A DNA stretch of 64,000 nt from the NCBI GenBank assembly GCA_011316305.1, contig SAUG01000177.1, forward strand, positions 1 through 64,000, in the 5' to 3' direction. Origin of the DNA: Rusavskia elegans. Lineage: Eukaryota > Ascomycota > Lecanoromycetes > Teloschistales > Teloschistaceae. The notes under the pieces are model-generated. The model made no database searches. It worked only from the letters and a program-made list of their open reading frames with translations, and was not told the origin of the DNA. Position numbers and translations under genes: made by a program. Below, piece after piece: positions 1-12,604 of the stretch; the stretch's first letter is position 1, and each line of letters starts with the position of its first letter.

Positions 1-633
1 CGCAGCAACAACCTAGCGAGAAACATCACAAGACCCACGGATCTTCATGGATGGAACAGGAGTCCGCTGGCGTCCTGTTGTTGACGGAGCTACCCTACTC
101 TATCCCCATCACGTATGCCCCGAGCTACGACATCCATCCACAACGCTTATTATCTCAAGGAAGCCTTGAACGGCCTCAGCGGCCTTCGCACCCACTTCTC
201 GCCATCTTGAACGCTGCTTCCTGCGTCAGTCGGTACGTGGCGGGCGATGTGGCCGACCGATACAACACCATGATCGTTCCATTATCCTCTGCGTATTATC
301 CATCCTATGTTTCTGGCTGCTGGATATCCTCCTCCCGGACCCAAGCGACAACTACGGCCCTTCGTCCTCGTATTCGGATTCGTGAGCGGGTCCATTGTCA
401 GCTTGACGTCCATCTGTCTAGGCTAGCTTTGCGAAATCAAGGAAGATGGCTGGTATTACGTACGCTGGCTGCTTTCGGTGGTGTCGTTTGGTGTTTTGGC
501 GAGTATACGGATTGCTGGGAGCCTTTTGGATGTGGTGGAGGCAAAGGTATTGGGGCGCGGGGCTTTTGAAGGGGCTTTGCTGTGGGGTTTCGTTCTTGGG
601 TTTTGCGTAGGGTGGGAATTGGAAGCGTTATGA
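1..633 (+). pseudogene. Decayed MFS monocarboxylate-transporter-like gene, 3' part
   Basis: No single frame is open, but three frames in succession read like one half of a fungal monocarboxylate-type major facilitator transporter. The frame starting at 51 gives a loop of the type NAAS-x(3)-RYVAGDVADRYN, which resembles the conserved loop of these permeases. The next frame gives a hydrophobic helix (IILCVLSILCFWLL, about 279-320). A third frame gives LVFGFVSGSIVSLTS and then CEIKEDGWYY up to a TGA at 631-633. At least two frameshifts and an in-frame TAG at 424-426, where the family would have a Gln, separate these pieces. The 5' part lies outside the window. Introns cannot account for all the breaks, so I call it a relic. 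Family assignment rests on pattern recognition only. Confidence 0.6.
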
Positions 634-2070
634 GAGTTACGAAGGTTATGTAGATGAATATTGATCTATTTATTGTTGGTTGAGTGTTTGAGATTCTATC
701 TAGGTCTTGGGTGCTCGGTGAGCGTACCTTATGGTTTGGTCAGTAGATCGCTATTGGTACACAACCGTCGACGGCACCGTATGCGAAGTGACTGTTTCCC
801 CGACTTTTGGGTTTAAATCATATCTGACGCAGTAACTCTCGTGGATTGCTCCGTATGTACAGCGTTGATGATGCTGGTATCTGCCTTGTCTATCAAACCC
901 TTCCCCCTTCAACCCAACTCATCACAACCTCCCGACTCCATCCACCATCAACCTCAATCTCCCCTTTCCTTAGCACCGTCGCAGCCAGTCACTGAGCCCT
1001 GGTTGCTTGCTTGCTGTCCTGTTCTCTTCTCTTCTCTTCGTCTCCCTCCCCTATCAACAACCTCAACAACCAACAATTATACCCACAACACGCCCCAACA
1101 AAAAACAACACTCAGTAATTCTATAAAGCCATCTAAGAATGCCGTACGCCCTCCACTACCTCCCACAAAATAGATGTAGATAGCGCGAGCGAAGGGTATA
1201 TGCTGATTAGATCCCGAAGAGAGTGATATGCAGAGGGGAGAGTTTGTGTTTTAAGATATGTGGGGTATAGGAACGAATTTGATGGCATGATAGGAATAGG
1301 AATAGGCAAGGGAATGGTGAGGAGATGGGATGGAAATTGCTGGTTGCTGTATGAGGATGAAGGTGGCGGTGGGATTGGGGTCGGGATTTGGGATTGGGCG
1401 GCGAGGATGTTGTATGCTATTTAGGGTACCAGTATCTTCTGTCCTCAACACGAAAGAAAAGCTCCAACAAAAGGTTCAACGCCGAAGATTCGGGACGTGG
1501 GAAAGGGAGTGGTGAGTTCCACCAACCTTTGGTAAGGTGATGTGTGTTCTGCAGTAGGGATGGAAGATGTGGAGATCGGGTGTTAGGGAAGCATGAATTG
1601 GGATCGTATTTGGTTTGAAATTGAATTTTTGATGGGTTTAGCTGATGGTGTGATGTGATGTGATGTAGACATAATGGAGAGGTTATGATTGTAGTGGCCG
1701 AGGAACGAGTAATTGGTTGATGGGATGGGATGGCGGCGATGGAAGGCTGTGGTGTGGAAGTTGGGTTGTAGAGGGTATATCTGTTTAGTTTGGCCTGGGC
1801 CCGCTGTGTATGATATGTGAATCGAGATCTGGATTGCAGGTTGGTGGTTTGCTGGGTTTGTATTTTGATGCTTCGTTGGCGGTGTTGAGATGTGAGGGAG
1901 TCTTTGGTTATTGCAGTTGGGATGGTCGTTGCCCTTTGTGAGATAGATAGATTTGATGTCAAGGTATGATATGGGTATCTTGGGCTATCTCTGCGTCGGT
2001 GGACCTTAAGGCGATGGAAGTGGGTATATTAGATGAGCTGAATATGCACTCTCCGGTATCAACTGTGCCG
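634..2070. other. Gene-free stretch
   Basis: Open frames here (for example 841-1173 plus and 1417-1962 minus) are Ser/Thr/Pro/His-rich translations of strand-biased sequence: C-rich on the plus strand at about 895-1110, G-rich from about 1250. There is a short GTGAT microsatellite near 1655-1670. I see no recognisable gene, tRNA or element. Confidence 0.5.
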
Positions 2071-3251
2071 TCATCTTCCGTGCTGATTTTCCACCACGTT
2101 CACCTTTGATTCACCCATCTCCGCCTCCCTCAAAGGCAACCTTTTCCCCTTCCTCGCCATCGTCTCCCCAATCCCCGCCAACACCTCCTCCGTCAACTTG
2201 TTCTCCTCCTCCACCCCCCTCCTCTCCATCCTCCTCTGCCGATTCAGCTCCTGTATTGGCGTCAACATCACCCTCGGCGTCTCACCGCCCCACTTCAATT
2301 CCTCTTCCCTCTCTTTCGTTTTCCGATCTATATCCTCTTTCATCTCGAGATAGCTATCCTCATGCCTGGTCCTGAACTTGGAGTATTTGTTCCTCAGCTC
2401 ATCAATCACACCGCTTGGCATCGGTGCTCTTAGCAGCGTGGGGACCCAGGTCTCTTGTTCGACGTCTATACGGAGGGTGTCGTTGTCATTGTCTTGGAAT
2501 TCGGGTTTTTCTTTTTCAGGCCAGGGGATGTAGTGGGGTTGTGATGTTAGGGGGTTGATGTAGTTGGCTATGTAGCGTTTGCCTTTTTCGAGAGTGATCT
2601 CGTTAACGATGACGTCTCTTTTATTGCCGGTGGAGGGATCGGTGACGGGTGTGACGAGGCGGACGGAGGAGAGGGAGAGGGGGGCTTCGGTCGTTTGGAC
2701 GGGGGCTTGGGGTTGGGAGGAGGTTTTCATGTATTCGGGTGTGGCGATGCTGATCTGATGGGATGGAAATTAGTACTGTCAGACTATCCTTGTGATGCCA
2801 GTTCATTCAAAAGAAGTGGGGAATGTTGTACCATATTTATGCCCGTGACCTTACACGACTCGGCTCTCTCGGCGACCTCCCTCACGACCCCAATCTTCCC
2901 CTTTTCCCTCTCCTTCTTCCCAACAACACACACCCGGTCCCCTTCCCTTATGCCCCAATTCTTCCATTTCCCATCCATCTTCTCCACGCTCTCGACTAAT
3001 CTCAACGGCACCGTTCCATACGTCTCCGCTTTTTCTCCCACATCTCTCCTCGGCGCCAATGGCCCTAGGTGCCAGTCTTCTCTTTGAGCTTGTCTTGCCG
3101 AAACGAAGACCTCCCGTCTGGCTTTGTTGTGGACTCTGAGTTGATTGTGCTGGAGTTTGCGGGTGTCGGAGGCGTTCTTGCTTCGGGCGATGCGCTGGCG
3201 GCGGGCGGCTTGTTTCTGGACTTGGGAGGTTCGTTTGAGGAGCTTTTGCAT
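2071..3251 (-). CDS. MRPL40: Mitochondrial large-subunit ribosomal protein uL24m (Mrpl40-type, KOW)
   Basis: Two exons, 3251-2832 and 2754-2071, phase 0, about 367 residues. The intron has donor GTACAA and acceptor CAG at the end of a CCCATCAG stretch. The N-terminus is strongly basic (MQKLLKRTSQVQKQAARRQR), as expected for a mitochondrial presequence and rRNA contact. Next come REDWHLGPLAPRRDVG, typical of fungal mitochondrial L24 proteins, and a KOW-like segment (IREGDRVCVV, then GKIGVVREVAE). The C-terminal half is a charged fungal extension. By family it belongs to the 54S mitoribosomal subunit. The start is the first ATG of the basic leader. Family call is firm; the exact splice donor is less so. 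Confidence 0.85.
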
Positions 3252-3667
3252 GGCTTGAAGAGATCTAGTGGACTGAGTCCAGGTAGACGGGGGTGAGAGT
3301 GGGTGTGGGTCGAATTGGAAATCAAAACTGTGTGCAGGATAATCAAGTAAATTAAAACCATTGAATTGGATTCCACATCAACGACGTCGATGCCAAGACT
3401 TTCGGAAGCCAACCCCTTTTTTCTAGAAAGACGACTAGACATCAACCTTCAACCCGAAATTCACGAAGCTCTCATGCCTTCAAAACTTTTAAATCACCAT
3501 CATGTTTGCACTTGAATGTAAAACACGAACCAAGAGAAACTCGTCAGATTGGAGTTGATGTAACTTTATGTTTTTCTATTTCGTTCTAAACTACATGCAG
3601 CATCAATCTACCCCAGAATTTAGGGTAATGAAGACAATCCGTCTAAAGCTGTCCTCTTTTGCCCCAG

Positions 3668-5375
3668 TCAAGTCGGAGATGCTAATCGAAGTATTCTGGC
3701 GACCACGTGTAAGAATCTCTGGGTGCGAATGTGGAATCGATATTTTCGGATTAGAGAGAACCAGAGGAGGAAGACGAATAGCTGCTGAAGCGCTTCCAAT
3801 TTGAACTCAAGGGCATACCTGCCTCTCATACCTCTGGAGAAAATTTGAACTGTAAACCAGCAACAGTGTCCGTCCGTCCATTGGCAGACTGGAGATTTTG
3901 TCCCGTTGAGGAACAAGCAAACCGCAGTGTCAGAATCCCATGCTTGATGACTTCTCCCTCGAGCGCGTTGGTGCTCGCTCGGATTTTGCAGGATCCCCGA
4001 GATGACTTCCTGCCAGACGTTCCTCAAGTAAAACGGGCCGGCCGGACGGCCTTCCTGAGCTGGCCCTTCGATCTCTCCAAAAAGTCCTTGCTCCCCAGCG
4101 AAGCTCAATCGAGTGGTGTCGGGAAAGGAATATGCTTTAGCTCTGCGATCATAGCGCATGTACTCCAAGCCATCCTTTGTGTAGCAGACTTCTTGTTCAG
4201 TCGCCGGATCCCAATACCATTCCATCACGTTCGCGAGAGCAGGGCCACCACCCGATGGTCGTGTGGGGTGATGACCTCCAAGGCGTTCTGGTACGAAATC
4301 GAAGTTGTCTCCGAGCCTTTTCAAGACGGGTAAATCCGTTTCTCCTTCCTCATCCATAGGCATGATACGGCAGATCGGTGTGCGGTTTTTGTCGCCTGGG
4401 AAAACGCCCGGCACTGTACTGTCATTCCGGCCAACCTTTTCTTCAGCGTAGATGGTGAATCCTCCTTCCGGCGTTTCAGCACCGTCAGTTGGCCATTCGG
4501 AGGCAAGAACGAGCCGCGGATGACGATGTCGGACATCTCGGTCATCCATGTCAATGACGAGAACATGACCTGTTTTGTTCTATCGTCCGTCCCGAGCCTC
4601 TTGGAGCACCCATCCGAGAGCTGCAAAGCGACGTAGCTTGTCGTCTTCAGCTGCTTTGATGGTGGGGGGCTTTTGGCTTTGGCGCAAGGCGCCAGAAGGT
4701 AGTTCTTCCCACTGCGAAGTCAATTCCTTTTGGGAAGGATGCCCATCTGGATAGCTGATGGCTGCAGAATTCGTCGCTGCGAAATCAAAAGGCGCCTCGA
4801 AATCAGGAATATCGGGCGCTGGCAAAGCACCTATGACAGGCAGAAGCTTCAGCAATGATTTTCCGTAGACTCTGCCAATCGAGAGCGGCTCCATGCGGCC
4901 AGAAGTGATGATCCTCTGCAAAGCGCTCCCGTTCGGTGGTGGGTTTGGCCCCGTGGGGTCATATTCATAAGCGGCTTGCCAAAAATCCTGACTGGTGGGT
5001 TTAGGCATTGCTTTGGCATTCTCAACTCCTCGAAAGATTTTGCCCAAACGCCAATCGACAAAGTCCTAGCGCATGCCCGCGTCAGTGACGCTTCATAACG
5101 TCGATAACACAGGCGATCTGAAAGAAAAGGGCTTGCTCCAAATTCAACATCAGCCATGCAAGCATAGCGCGCTCGTCTCCGTCGAATCTGTTCCTTATAC
5201 CAAGCCAGGGACTCAAATGGATCGCCGGAAGTCTTCCCATTGCCTATAGCCAGTGCCTCGATCTCCTCGAAAACCTCCTCCAGAAATGTCGTAAGATAAA
5301 ACGAGTCCAAAGAACGTGGCCCTACGAACATTTCATACCGAAGCCTTGAAAGAAGCAGACTGCACCCGCTACCAA
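3668..5375 (-). pseudogene. Uncharacterised gene, apparently interrupted by an in-frame stop
   Basis: Three open segments read in order on the minus strand. 5331-about 5100 encodes MFVGPRSLDSFYLTTFLEEV and an Arg-rich stretch. About 5065-4583 encodes DFVDWRLGKIFRGVENAKAM and a Pro-rich region. 4579-3668 encodes HVLVIDMDDRD, FTIYAEEK, MEWYWDPATEQEVCY and ends in a hydrophobic segment (LFVFLLWFSLI). The last two share one frame and are split only by a TAG at 4582-4580 (GR-stop-NKTGHVLVID), where CAG would restore Gln. The first two need an intron near 5070-5150 whose donor I cannot place. A possible further 5' exon lies near 5470-5530. I recognise no domain. It may be a recently inactivated gene, or one whose structure I have misjudged. 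Confidence 0.45.
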
Positions 5376-5527
5376 AAATCAGCGTATAAAGCGTTAAACG
5401 TAAAACAGGCCAAAAGCAGGTAGATTAGGGTCTATACCAACTCTTCCAATAAGCGATGGTAGAAAAAAGTGGACGGCCAGGTACCTTAGCCTCGTGAAGA
5501 GCCCGGCGCAGAGAATCCGTGCTGAAT

Positions 5528-5590
5528 GGCAGTGACAGCTAAACAATCGTTAGGACGAACTGGTTCCATCGAGGTACCGACTGCATTGCG
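5528..5590. repeat. Degenerate dispersed repeat, copy A
   Basis: This segment resembles 37624-37684. Both read GTGACA, then AA(A/G)CAATCGTTAG(G/A)ACGA, then CATCGA(G/A)GTACCGACTGC, with small indels between blocks. I estimate roughly three quarters identity over about 60 bases by eye. Neither copy gives a conserved protein frame, so this looks like a remnant of a repeated element rather than paralogous coding sequence. Confidence 0.45.
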
Positions 5591-6887
5591 GCTCCGATTG
5601 CGATACTTCGACACGACGAGCTTCTCTTCCGCGAGTCTCGTTGATATGATCTGCGGCAAGGAAACTCACTCCACGGTGACTTCGATGCTGATATCAAGTT
5701 TCGTTAACGAGCATGAGATGGCCGCTATCTGATGGTAAGCCTCCGGTCTGGACGGCTCAAGCCTTGTTATGGTGGTAGGTGTTGAAGACTTGGCGAAATC
5801 AGGCTGTGTATTCATCTGCTAAAGTTATTATGAAAGATGCGACGAGCACAATGTAGAGAGTTCGCGATGGCCAGAACAGATCGAAATGTGCTGTAACAGG
5901 TACACACAATCTTGGCTTGACTCGGATTTTATATCAGGCGATCTTCGTATTAAAATTTGAATGAGGAATAATGACAATGCAGCTGGAGCTGAAAGGCGCA
6001 AGGATGGGCATGTATCGCGTCTAGAATTTCTCAAAATGTAGAGAAATTTGTACTTCTAATTTCGAGAATCTGACCAGGGAAATTCATGGACATAGGTTGC
6101 CATGTCGCGTGCGGGTTCTCATACAATATCCCGGGAACGACGAGATAAACTGTAGCATCGAATCATCACTGGGATAGACGACACCGCATGGAGGTCCCGA
6201 GTATCTCACCTCAAATCTGGTTTCTGATCATAACATCGCTCATTTCACTGGCATACTGGTGATGCTGGGTATCATGTCGTCTTCGCAATACCCCATCACT
6301 ATTGGCCACGAATGTTGCCGCGCAACGGTCCTGCGAGAACGAGCATCCTTTTACCACACCGGCAAGAGCAGCAGAAGCCAGATGGAAGCTTTATATTGAG
6401 GGTACTCGCAAGCTAGAAAAATCGACTATTACACCAGTTGTATGTGTGAAGATGCCCTGTGAGCAGAAGTGCAGATGTAGAGAGATGGTTAAGGAAGGGT
6501 TGTTGAAAAGGGGGTTAGGAAAGCATCTCGATATCCTCGACCCAATCGAGCACCTGGCGTCGAGGAGCAAGCATTACCCTACTTCGAAAGTTGCCGGATT
6601 CTGTCCTCCCCGAAAGAAACAGCAAGACACCAGATACTGTCGTCGTAATGGCCATCACAGTCGGATGCCCCCGGGTCACAGATGATAGGTCGTTGATGAT
6701 TGACATTGACAAAGCCTTCGAGATGCAGCTCATAGGGGAGGCAACAGGGTGTGGAAAAGCACCTCCATTGGCAACTCCTGGTCGCAGTCGTATGTCTAAA
6801 CAGATTGAGGAAACTCCATCCAGCAGCTGCCAAAGTGCAATGCTCCTCCATGACTTAAACCCCAAGCTACCGCTCTTCGTTCACACA
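5591..6887. other. Gene-free stretch downstream of rho1
   Basis: Only short overlapping frames occur here (for example 6302-6685 plus and 6515-6865 minus), with no protein family signature and no convincing splice pattern. The distal part probably contains the rho1 3' UTR. No repeat or RNA gene recognised. Confidence 0.4.
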
Positions 6888-7941
6888 TTACAATATAAGG
6901 CATTTCGATTTCTTGTGGCCGGGTCCTTTCTTCGACAGGAGCGCGGCACGGGTAGCATGTTCGAACACTTCGCGGACGCCATCATTGGTCTTGGCTGAAC
7001 ATTCTAGGTAGGCTTTGGCGCCAATCTTCTTCTTGACTTCCTCTCCCTACAGAGAATTGAAAACATCAGCATGAGTCTCCTGGTGCTAGATTCCAGTGGA
7101 CGTTGTCATCGCTCAAAGCTCCTCCACCGACCGCAGACCACGTCTTTGGGTGCTGGGAAATCCTCGTAGTGTGATGTTGTCTTACCTGCTCAGGTGTCAC
7201 TGGCTTCTGCGAAGTCTTATGAAGTTCTTCGATGGTCTTCTGATCGTAGCGGAGATCTTTCTTGCAGCCGACCAGAATGATGGGAAGGCCTTGGCAGAAA
7301 TGGAGCACCTCAGAGATCCACTAGATTTCCCCCAACTCATCAGCTTTTGCTCCTGTTCCTGCACAAGAGGTGCCATTCATCTCAGGGTTACCGGTGTCCT
7401 TGCATACCTTCTCTTGTACATTGTCCAGAGAATCTGGAGAGTCGACGGCGAAACAAATGAGAATGACATGGGAATCTGGATAGGACAGCGGGCGCAGACG
7501 ATCGTAATCTTCTTGGCCTGCCGTATCCCATAAGGCTAGCTCGACATGCTTGCCATCGACTTCGACATCGGCGACATAGTTTTCGAAGACGGTTGGGACA
7601 TAGACCTATTGCAAGCACAAAATTCAGTCTTTTTCTTCGGGTATCGTTCGTTCCTTTGTCCCCAACGAAATGCCTTGAAAACCTGGTTGGAAGTTCATGC
7701 TTGATGTAGATTGAGGGCGCTCGTTCTTGGTGGGGGTTGATTCTCACCTCAGGGAAAGTACCCTTGGAGAAGACGCTAAGGAAAAGCAGACACGTCAGTC
7801 GCTGTAACGTATCGCAAATCCCAAACCATTCATGAGGATGAAGGGCCGATACAGAGAGCGAAAGAGAACTTACATCAACAAACAAGTCTTTCCACAAGCA
7901 CCGTCACCGACGATGACGAGTTTGCGGCGGATTTCAGCCAT
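6888..7941 (-). CDS. rho1: Rho1 small GTPase
   Basis: Five exons: 7941-7874, 7775-7748, 7605-7408, 7320-7186 and 7046-6888, giving 195 residues, the normal length for fungal Rho1. All phases close and each intron is GT-AG. Visible motifs in order: P-loop GDGACGKT near residues 12-19, effector loop YVPTVFENY, switch [20 protein letters not shown], guanine-specificity motif [23 protein letters not shown], and a basic tail ending in CLIL, a CaaX box predicted to be geranylgeranylated. By family Rho1 acts at the plasma membrane as activator of glucan synthase and protein kinase C in the cell-wall integrity pathway. The 28-nt second exon is unusually small and easily missed by gene finders. A RhoGAP protein is encoded at 29.8-31.8 kb; no direct link is implied. 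Confidence 0.96.
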
Positions 7942-8833
7942 CTGGACCAGTCACAAAACGTAGGTCAGCAAGCTCGGTGTTGGCGTGATCAAAGATAGAT
8001 GTGAGAATGGGAGACGATATTGAAGTAGGCTGCGTGCTTGTTGTTGTTGGTGCAGAAGTTGGAAGATGAGGTGAGGCGATGGTAGTTCCTTGATTGTGTC
8101 AACGTACTTTGGGGCACGTGGGGAGTGCTTCTCGCGGGCTGTTGTCCCTACGACTCACGCAATGGGCAAGTCGAATGAAGAAGAGTCACAAGAAAAGCTG
8201 ATGACAGCTGCTGTGGAGATATAGAGGACCGTTGGCGAGGACAAGAGGTGTGTTGCTGAATGCTGATCGATGCAGGTCGAAAGCAGCCGGAGAGGCGGCT
8301 ATCTCACACCCGGCTGTGATTTGCTGGTTGTATCAGGCAACGGCCGGGCTTGGACTTGTTGCTCGACTCGGCTGCTGCAGGACTTGCCACTCCAGGCTGG
8401 ATGTGATTGATGATTCTGACGGTTGAGCAACAGAGTCAAGGACTTGAATGGAGGAGAGTTCGACAGATCACGTAAGCACATCAGCGACTGCGACGGAGTA
8501 TTTCATCTCGTCTTTTGTCTGCACGTGACATCGCTTGGCATCACTTGGCATCGCTTGGCATGCTCAACGTACCTCATGCATATGTGACAATCGTTGTATG
8601 GATATGACACTGCTGAACGATTTGGAAGCTGTCTAGATGCTACCTATGCCTCTTCCTCCGATAGTAACGTCTACCTGGCCCCTGCCAATGAACGCTGGCA
8701 AGCCTGGCGCCCTGTAAGATGATACCCTACCAACCCATACCTCTCGATAACGCCAGGTTCCGTTTTCTGCATGCCACCAACTTCATCCAAGTCGTACAGT
8801 AACTGCTCAACAGACAAGCAATATCGCTCATGC
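7942..8833. promoter_or_regulatory. rho1 upstream region / ufd2 3' flank
   Basis: No gene seen. The part next to 7941 should hold the rho1 promoter and 5' UTR. A short direct repeat sits at 8531-8560. Small open frames here lack any family signature. Confidence 0.4.
8531..8560. repeat. Three tandem 10-bp units
   Basis: TCGCTTGGCA, TCACTTGGCA and TCGCTTGGCA lie head to tail; the middle unit differs by one base. They follow a CACGTGAC motif at about 8522-8529, a bHLH-type E-box core. A regulatory role is only a guess. Confidence 0.6.
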
Positions 8834-11800
8834 CTATCCTGGGCTGGTATCCATAATGTTGACCTCCGCAAGCTTGGCTCCACGCTTCTCCGCCTTGAAG
8901 GCTTCGATCTGACCTTTTAGTTCCGTAGCTGCACAGGAGCACCGTCAGCATACAGGCATTAGCAATCAAAGACCTGATCACTCACCAGCTATCACATCCT
9001 CAATCTTGAGCGGAGCGCGGTTGAACGGGTCGGTAGGATCACTCAGCAGATGTGAACGGATCGTTGATCGATCAACGATGCTCTTCGAGGTTGGTAGGAT
9101 GACGGGGTCCGTCATTAGCGTCGCCATCACCGGGTCCAAGAATTTATCTGGGATCTCTCCCAGATCTTCCTCGGCCTGATCATCGGCCTCTTTGGCCTTC
9201 ATGAACATCGCCCCCAGCGCTGTCCACGCCCGTAGCTCTTCCGGCGACATGAGGTCCTTGGCTTTGAGCCGTAGAATCGATGTAGCCTTCTCGAAATTGG
9301 CAGGCTTGTACGATCGCCCATCCCGGGCAACGGCGAAGATGAAGCTCTCCTTACTCTTTAAATTGAGATAGATTTCAATGATATCCGCCAGGAGGGCCTT
9401 CGGTTGGAAATCGTATTCTCGAGGGTTCTCCACCTTCAGCTCGATGCTCTTCGGTCCGACAAGGACATCGAGGTTGTAGTCTAACATGTCCGCTAGCCGT
9501 TGTACAATCTCCGGCATTGTGAATGCGTCCGCAAGAGCTTCGGTGAACAGCTTCAGCATTGCCACAGTCTCGTTCGTCAGCTGCATGTAAGACTTGGCCT
9601 TGGACTTGGCTCCCGAAAGCGCCTCTTCTTTCTCCTGCCGGACCGCTTGTTCAAGGTGTTGGGGGTTCTGAAGCTCTTCCGACAGGTTGTGGATTTGCTG
9701 AAATGCAGTCAGAGACTCATCCAGCACGAACGTAACGTCGTTCAGTAACAGATTGACAAATCGGACGAAGAAATCGACATTGACTTTGGATTCTTCGTCA
9801 AGATGTTCCCGATACACCGAATTGTCCCACACGCACTTGATGATCTGGAAGATCTCATAGCGTATGTTAAACTTGTCGTAGAATTGCGTGTGCGCCCCTG
9901 TGTTTTCCACTTCGATGTAAAACTTCATCAGCGCATGGAGGAGGTGTTCGGTGGCTATGGGCATCCCCATCAAAAGGTCCCCAAGTACTCCTTTAGGCCG
10001 GTTCGGAGCAGGCCATGTGCCGGCGAACATGATGGTGACCAGTCCAGACTTGAGGTAAGGATTCTTGATCTTCTCCGAATTTCGTAGGAACGTTATGCAT
10101 AGTATGATCAGCTCGTCGCTTTGGGTTGAAGAGATTGTCCATGGCATATTCCTCATGACGAAACGATAGGCTCCGACGACGTCCTCGAGGAAGTACTCTG
10201 GCAAGGCCTCGAAGACATTAGAGGGATTTGACCCAAGAGGTAACTTGATAGATTGTTTGGGAAAATTGGTGGCAGACACTAGCCGTAGAAGCCATACGAT
10301 GACATACCGCATGAACTGCAATGAACGTGTCTGCATGGTTTCGTCGAGAAGAACCCCTTGGACAGCGTACTTATACGAGAGGCCTTTGTCGATTTGATCT
10401 TTATATTTTTGGACGGCATTGTCAAACATCTTTAGCTGTGCCGGACTATTGATCCACTTATGCCGATCTACCTCGATCTCCTCGATATGCTTTTCCATCC
10501 GCTTGAGGTCCTTTTCCAACTGGCTCAACATTTGATTTGTCGACTCGGTGCCGTAGTGGTGCGCAGCCAAAGTTAAGAAGAATACCTCGGATATGAAGTT
10601 GTTGGTGCCCTCTGCAGTTCTCTCATAGAACTTGTCTGCGCTGTTCTGATCCATATTCAATTTAGTCTCCTCCTTGATGTCGACCCGCGGTTGGCGCCGT
10701 AGATATTCGATATCTATTCGGTCGATCTTGGTGAATTGTTCGTCCATGAAAGGCTCGCAGAGTTGATCAAGACAAACGGTAACGTTGATCATGAATCCAT
10801 CGGAAGAAACGAGCTTTTTGTCTACTTGCAGCGCTCGGCGCTTGTGGTTCTTGTTAACACATAATGCAAACCAGTCAAGCATGCTGTCCCGTGCACCCTT
10901 ATCCGATCTTATTATTTGATTGACAATGTCAAGCAGATCCTGCTGGTGAGTGGTAAGGGACATGCGGAGTGATCGTTGAGAGTTGGTAATGAAAGCTCGA
11001 TCCCTGGTTTTGGGGCTGGAGAAGTATTGACTCGTGATGTCGGCTTGTAAGGGGGATATTGCAAAAAAGGGGCCAAGCAAGGTCGTGGCTTCGAGTTCCG
11101 CCGCGGGTGTGGATGATGGAGCGAATAGGGGCGATCGAGCTATTGCCCTCACAAGCGGAGGGTACCTGACCAAATGTCGTAGGGCAAGCACATAGGATTT
11201 ATAGTTATCGTTCATTGTCATTCTCGCCAGCTGCCGGCTCAGATCCTCAACAGCACCGACTAAAGCTGGTTCGATTGTGTCGTCGTCGGCAAAGCGGGAT
11301 ACAGCTTCTGCCAAAAAGTCATGGCAAATGCCTCTTTCATCCTCAGGATCTACCAAAAGGTGTGATAACAAAGGGCTTGTATTTGATGGCTCTCCTCCAA
11401 ACATCTCCGGCATGGTAATGGCGAATATGCAGTAGCTCATGCACAGTCTCCTGGCCTCTTTTAGGACATCGAGCCTCTTTTCTTCGGCCCTGTTACCCTT
11501 ATGATGCTTGAGCTGCCCCGTGACCCGTTTCCAACAGGCCAGAAGATAGTCGAGAGGTGTAGCTTTGCTAACATTTGATGCTGCCTCGAGGATGGCCTGA
11601 TCCAGAATGGCCGCTTCCAGTCTGATGGGCTGTCGTTGGTCCTCGAGATCTTCGCGAACGCTTTTGACAAAATTCAGGGGATGGCCATGACCATCAGTTC
11701 TCACCGATGGATCCAGCGTGAGCCGGAATATTCCACGGAGAATCTTGTCTTCCCATTCCGGCAATGTTTCTCCGCCTCGTGAACTTTGTCGCCCTTGGTC

Positions 11801-12183
11801 TGAGACGGGTGGTTTCCTCGAAGCCATGCCTGTCTCCGCTCCTGGCTTGATGCTTATCTGAGGTGAAGCGGCCGTTCTTTCCTTGACCCCCAACGGCGCG
11901 AATGGATTGTCTGTAGGCTTTGGCGAGGGAGAGGAGCTAGAGATGTTGATCTTCGGTTTAATTTGTTCTTTTTGTTCTTGAGTGGGAGATGTAGGCGGTT
12001 GCGGCGACTGTATTGAACTGGCTTCATCGCTGGTTCCATCGCCATTTTGATCTGGTTTGGGTGTTGCCTGCGACCCTAGTTTTGCCAGACGTTTATTACG
12101 GATCTGGGCATCGTCAGCAGCGACCCGGAAGGTGGGACTGAGACAATGCCTACTCTATCCGCATCGGACACTGCGTCAGACAT
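8834..12183 (-). CDS. ufd2: Ubiquitin conjugation factor E4 (Ufd2), U-box E3/E4 ligase
   Basis: Three exons: 12183-12154 ([10 protein letters not shown]), 12103-8986 and 8928-8834, about 1080 residues, in line with filamentous-fungal Ufd2. The N-terminal roughly 100 residues are low complexity (Ser/Pro/Gln/Lys). The long Ufd2 core follows, for example RLTLDPSVR and [25 protein letters not shown]. The C-terminal U-box reads [40 protein letters not shown] and [12 protein letters not shown]. The last intron (GTGAGT to TGTGCAG) restores the conserved tail after the U-box; ending at the TGA inside it would truncate the protein. By family it extends ubiquitin chains with E1, E2 and Cdc48 partners in ufd/ERAD degradation. 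The first exon is tiny, so the start is less certain than the rest. Confidence 0.95.
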
Positions 12184-12604
12184 GTTCGTACGCCAGCTCG
12201 CTATGCAGAAGCGAGTACTTGGAAAACAATAAAAAGTAGAGAGACAGAAGAGCATTGAAATAGAGTACTCGGTAGTGATAGAGCTATTCAAATGTGATGA
12301 ATCAGCGAGGCGACTGATAGGGCTGAAATAACTACCTACTGATGCCTTCAGTCATGGATTTAATTTACTGACGTATGATGATATCGATGTAGAAGAAGTG
12401 ACCACTTATCCAATAATCACAAGGCTTGAAATCTTTATGCTCGGATAATTTATTTCCCACAGGACGAACGGACCTCACGGATCAGGTGGGAAATTCCCAG
12501 CGTCGCCCGCTTTACCCTCCTACATCTAGCCCCACAAACGCTGCCCATCCATCATCCGGATGCATTACCACAGCGCCATGCCAAAGAAGTGTCAAACCCA
12601 AAAA
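12184..12604. promoter_or_regulatory. ufd2 promoter / HLJ1-like 3' flank
   Basis: About 420 bases between the ufd2 start and the stop of the J-protein gene, moderately AT-rich around 12290-12420. It should hold the ufd2 promoter. No gene or element seen. Confidence 0.4.

Noticed and set aside
841..1962. Open frames of 110 and 181 codons
   Set aside because: Ser/Thr/Pro/His-rich translations of strand-skewed sequence, with no start context, splice pattern or family similarity.
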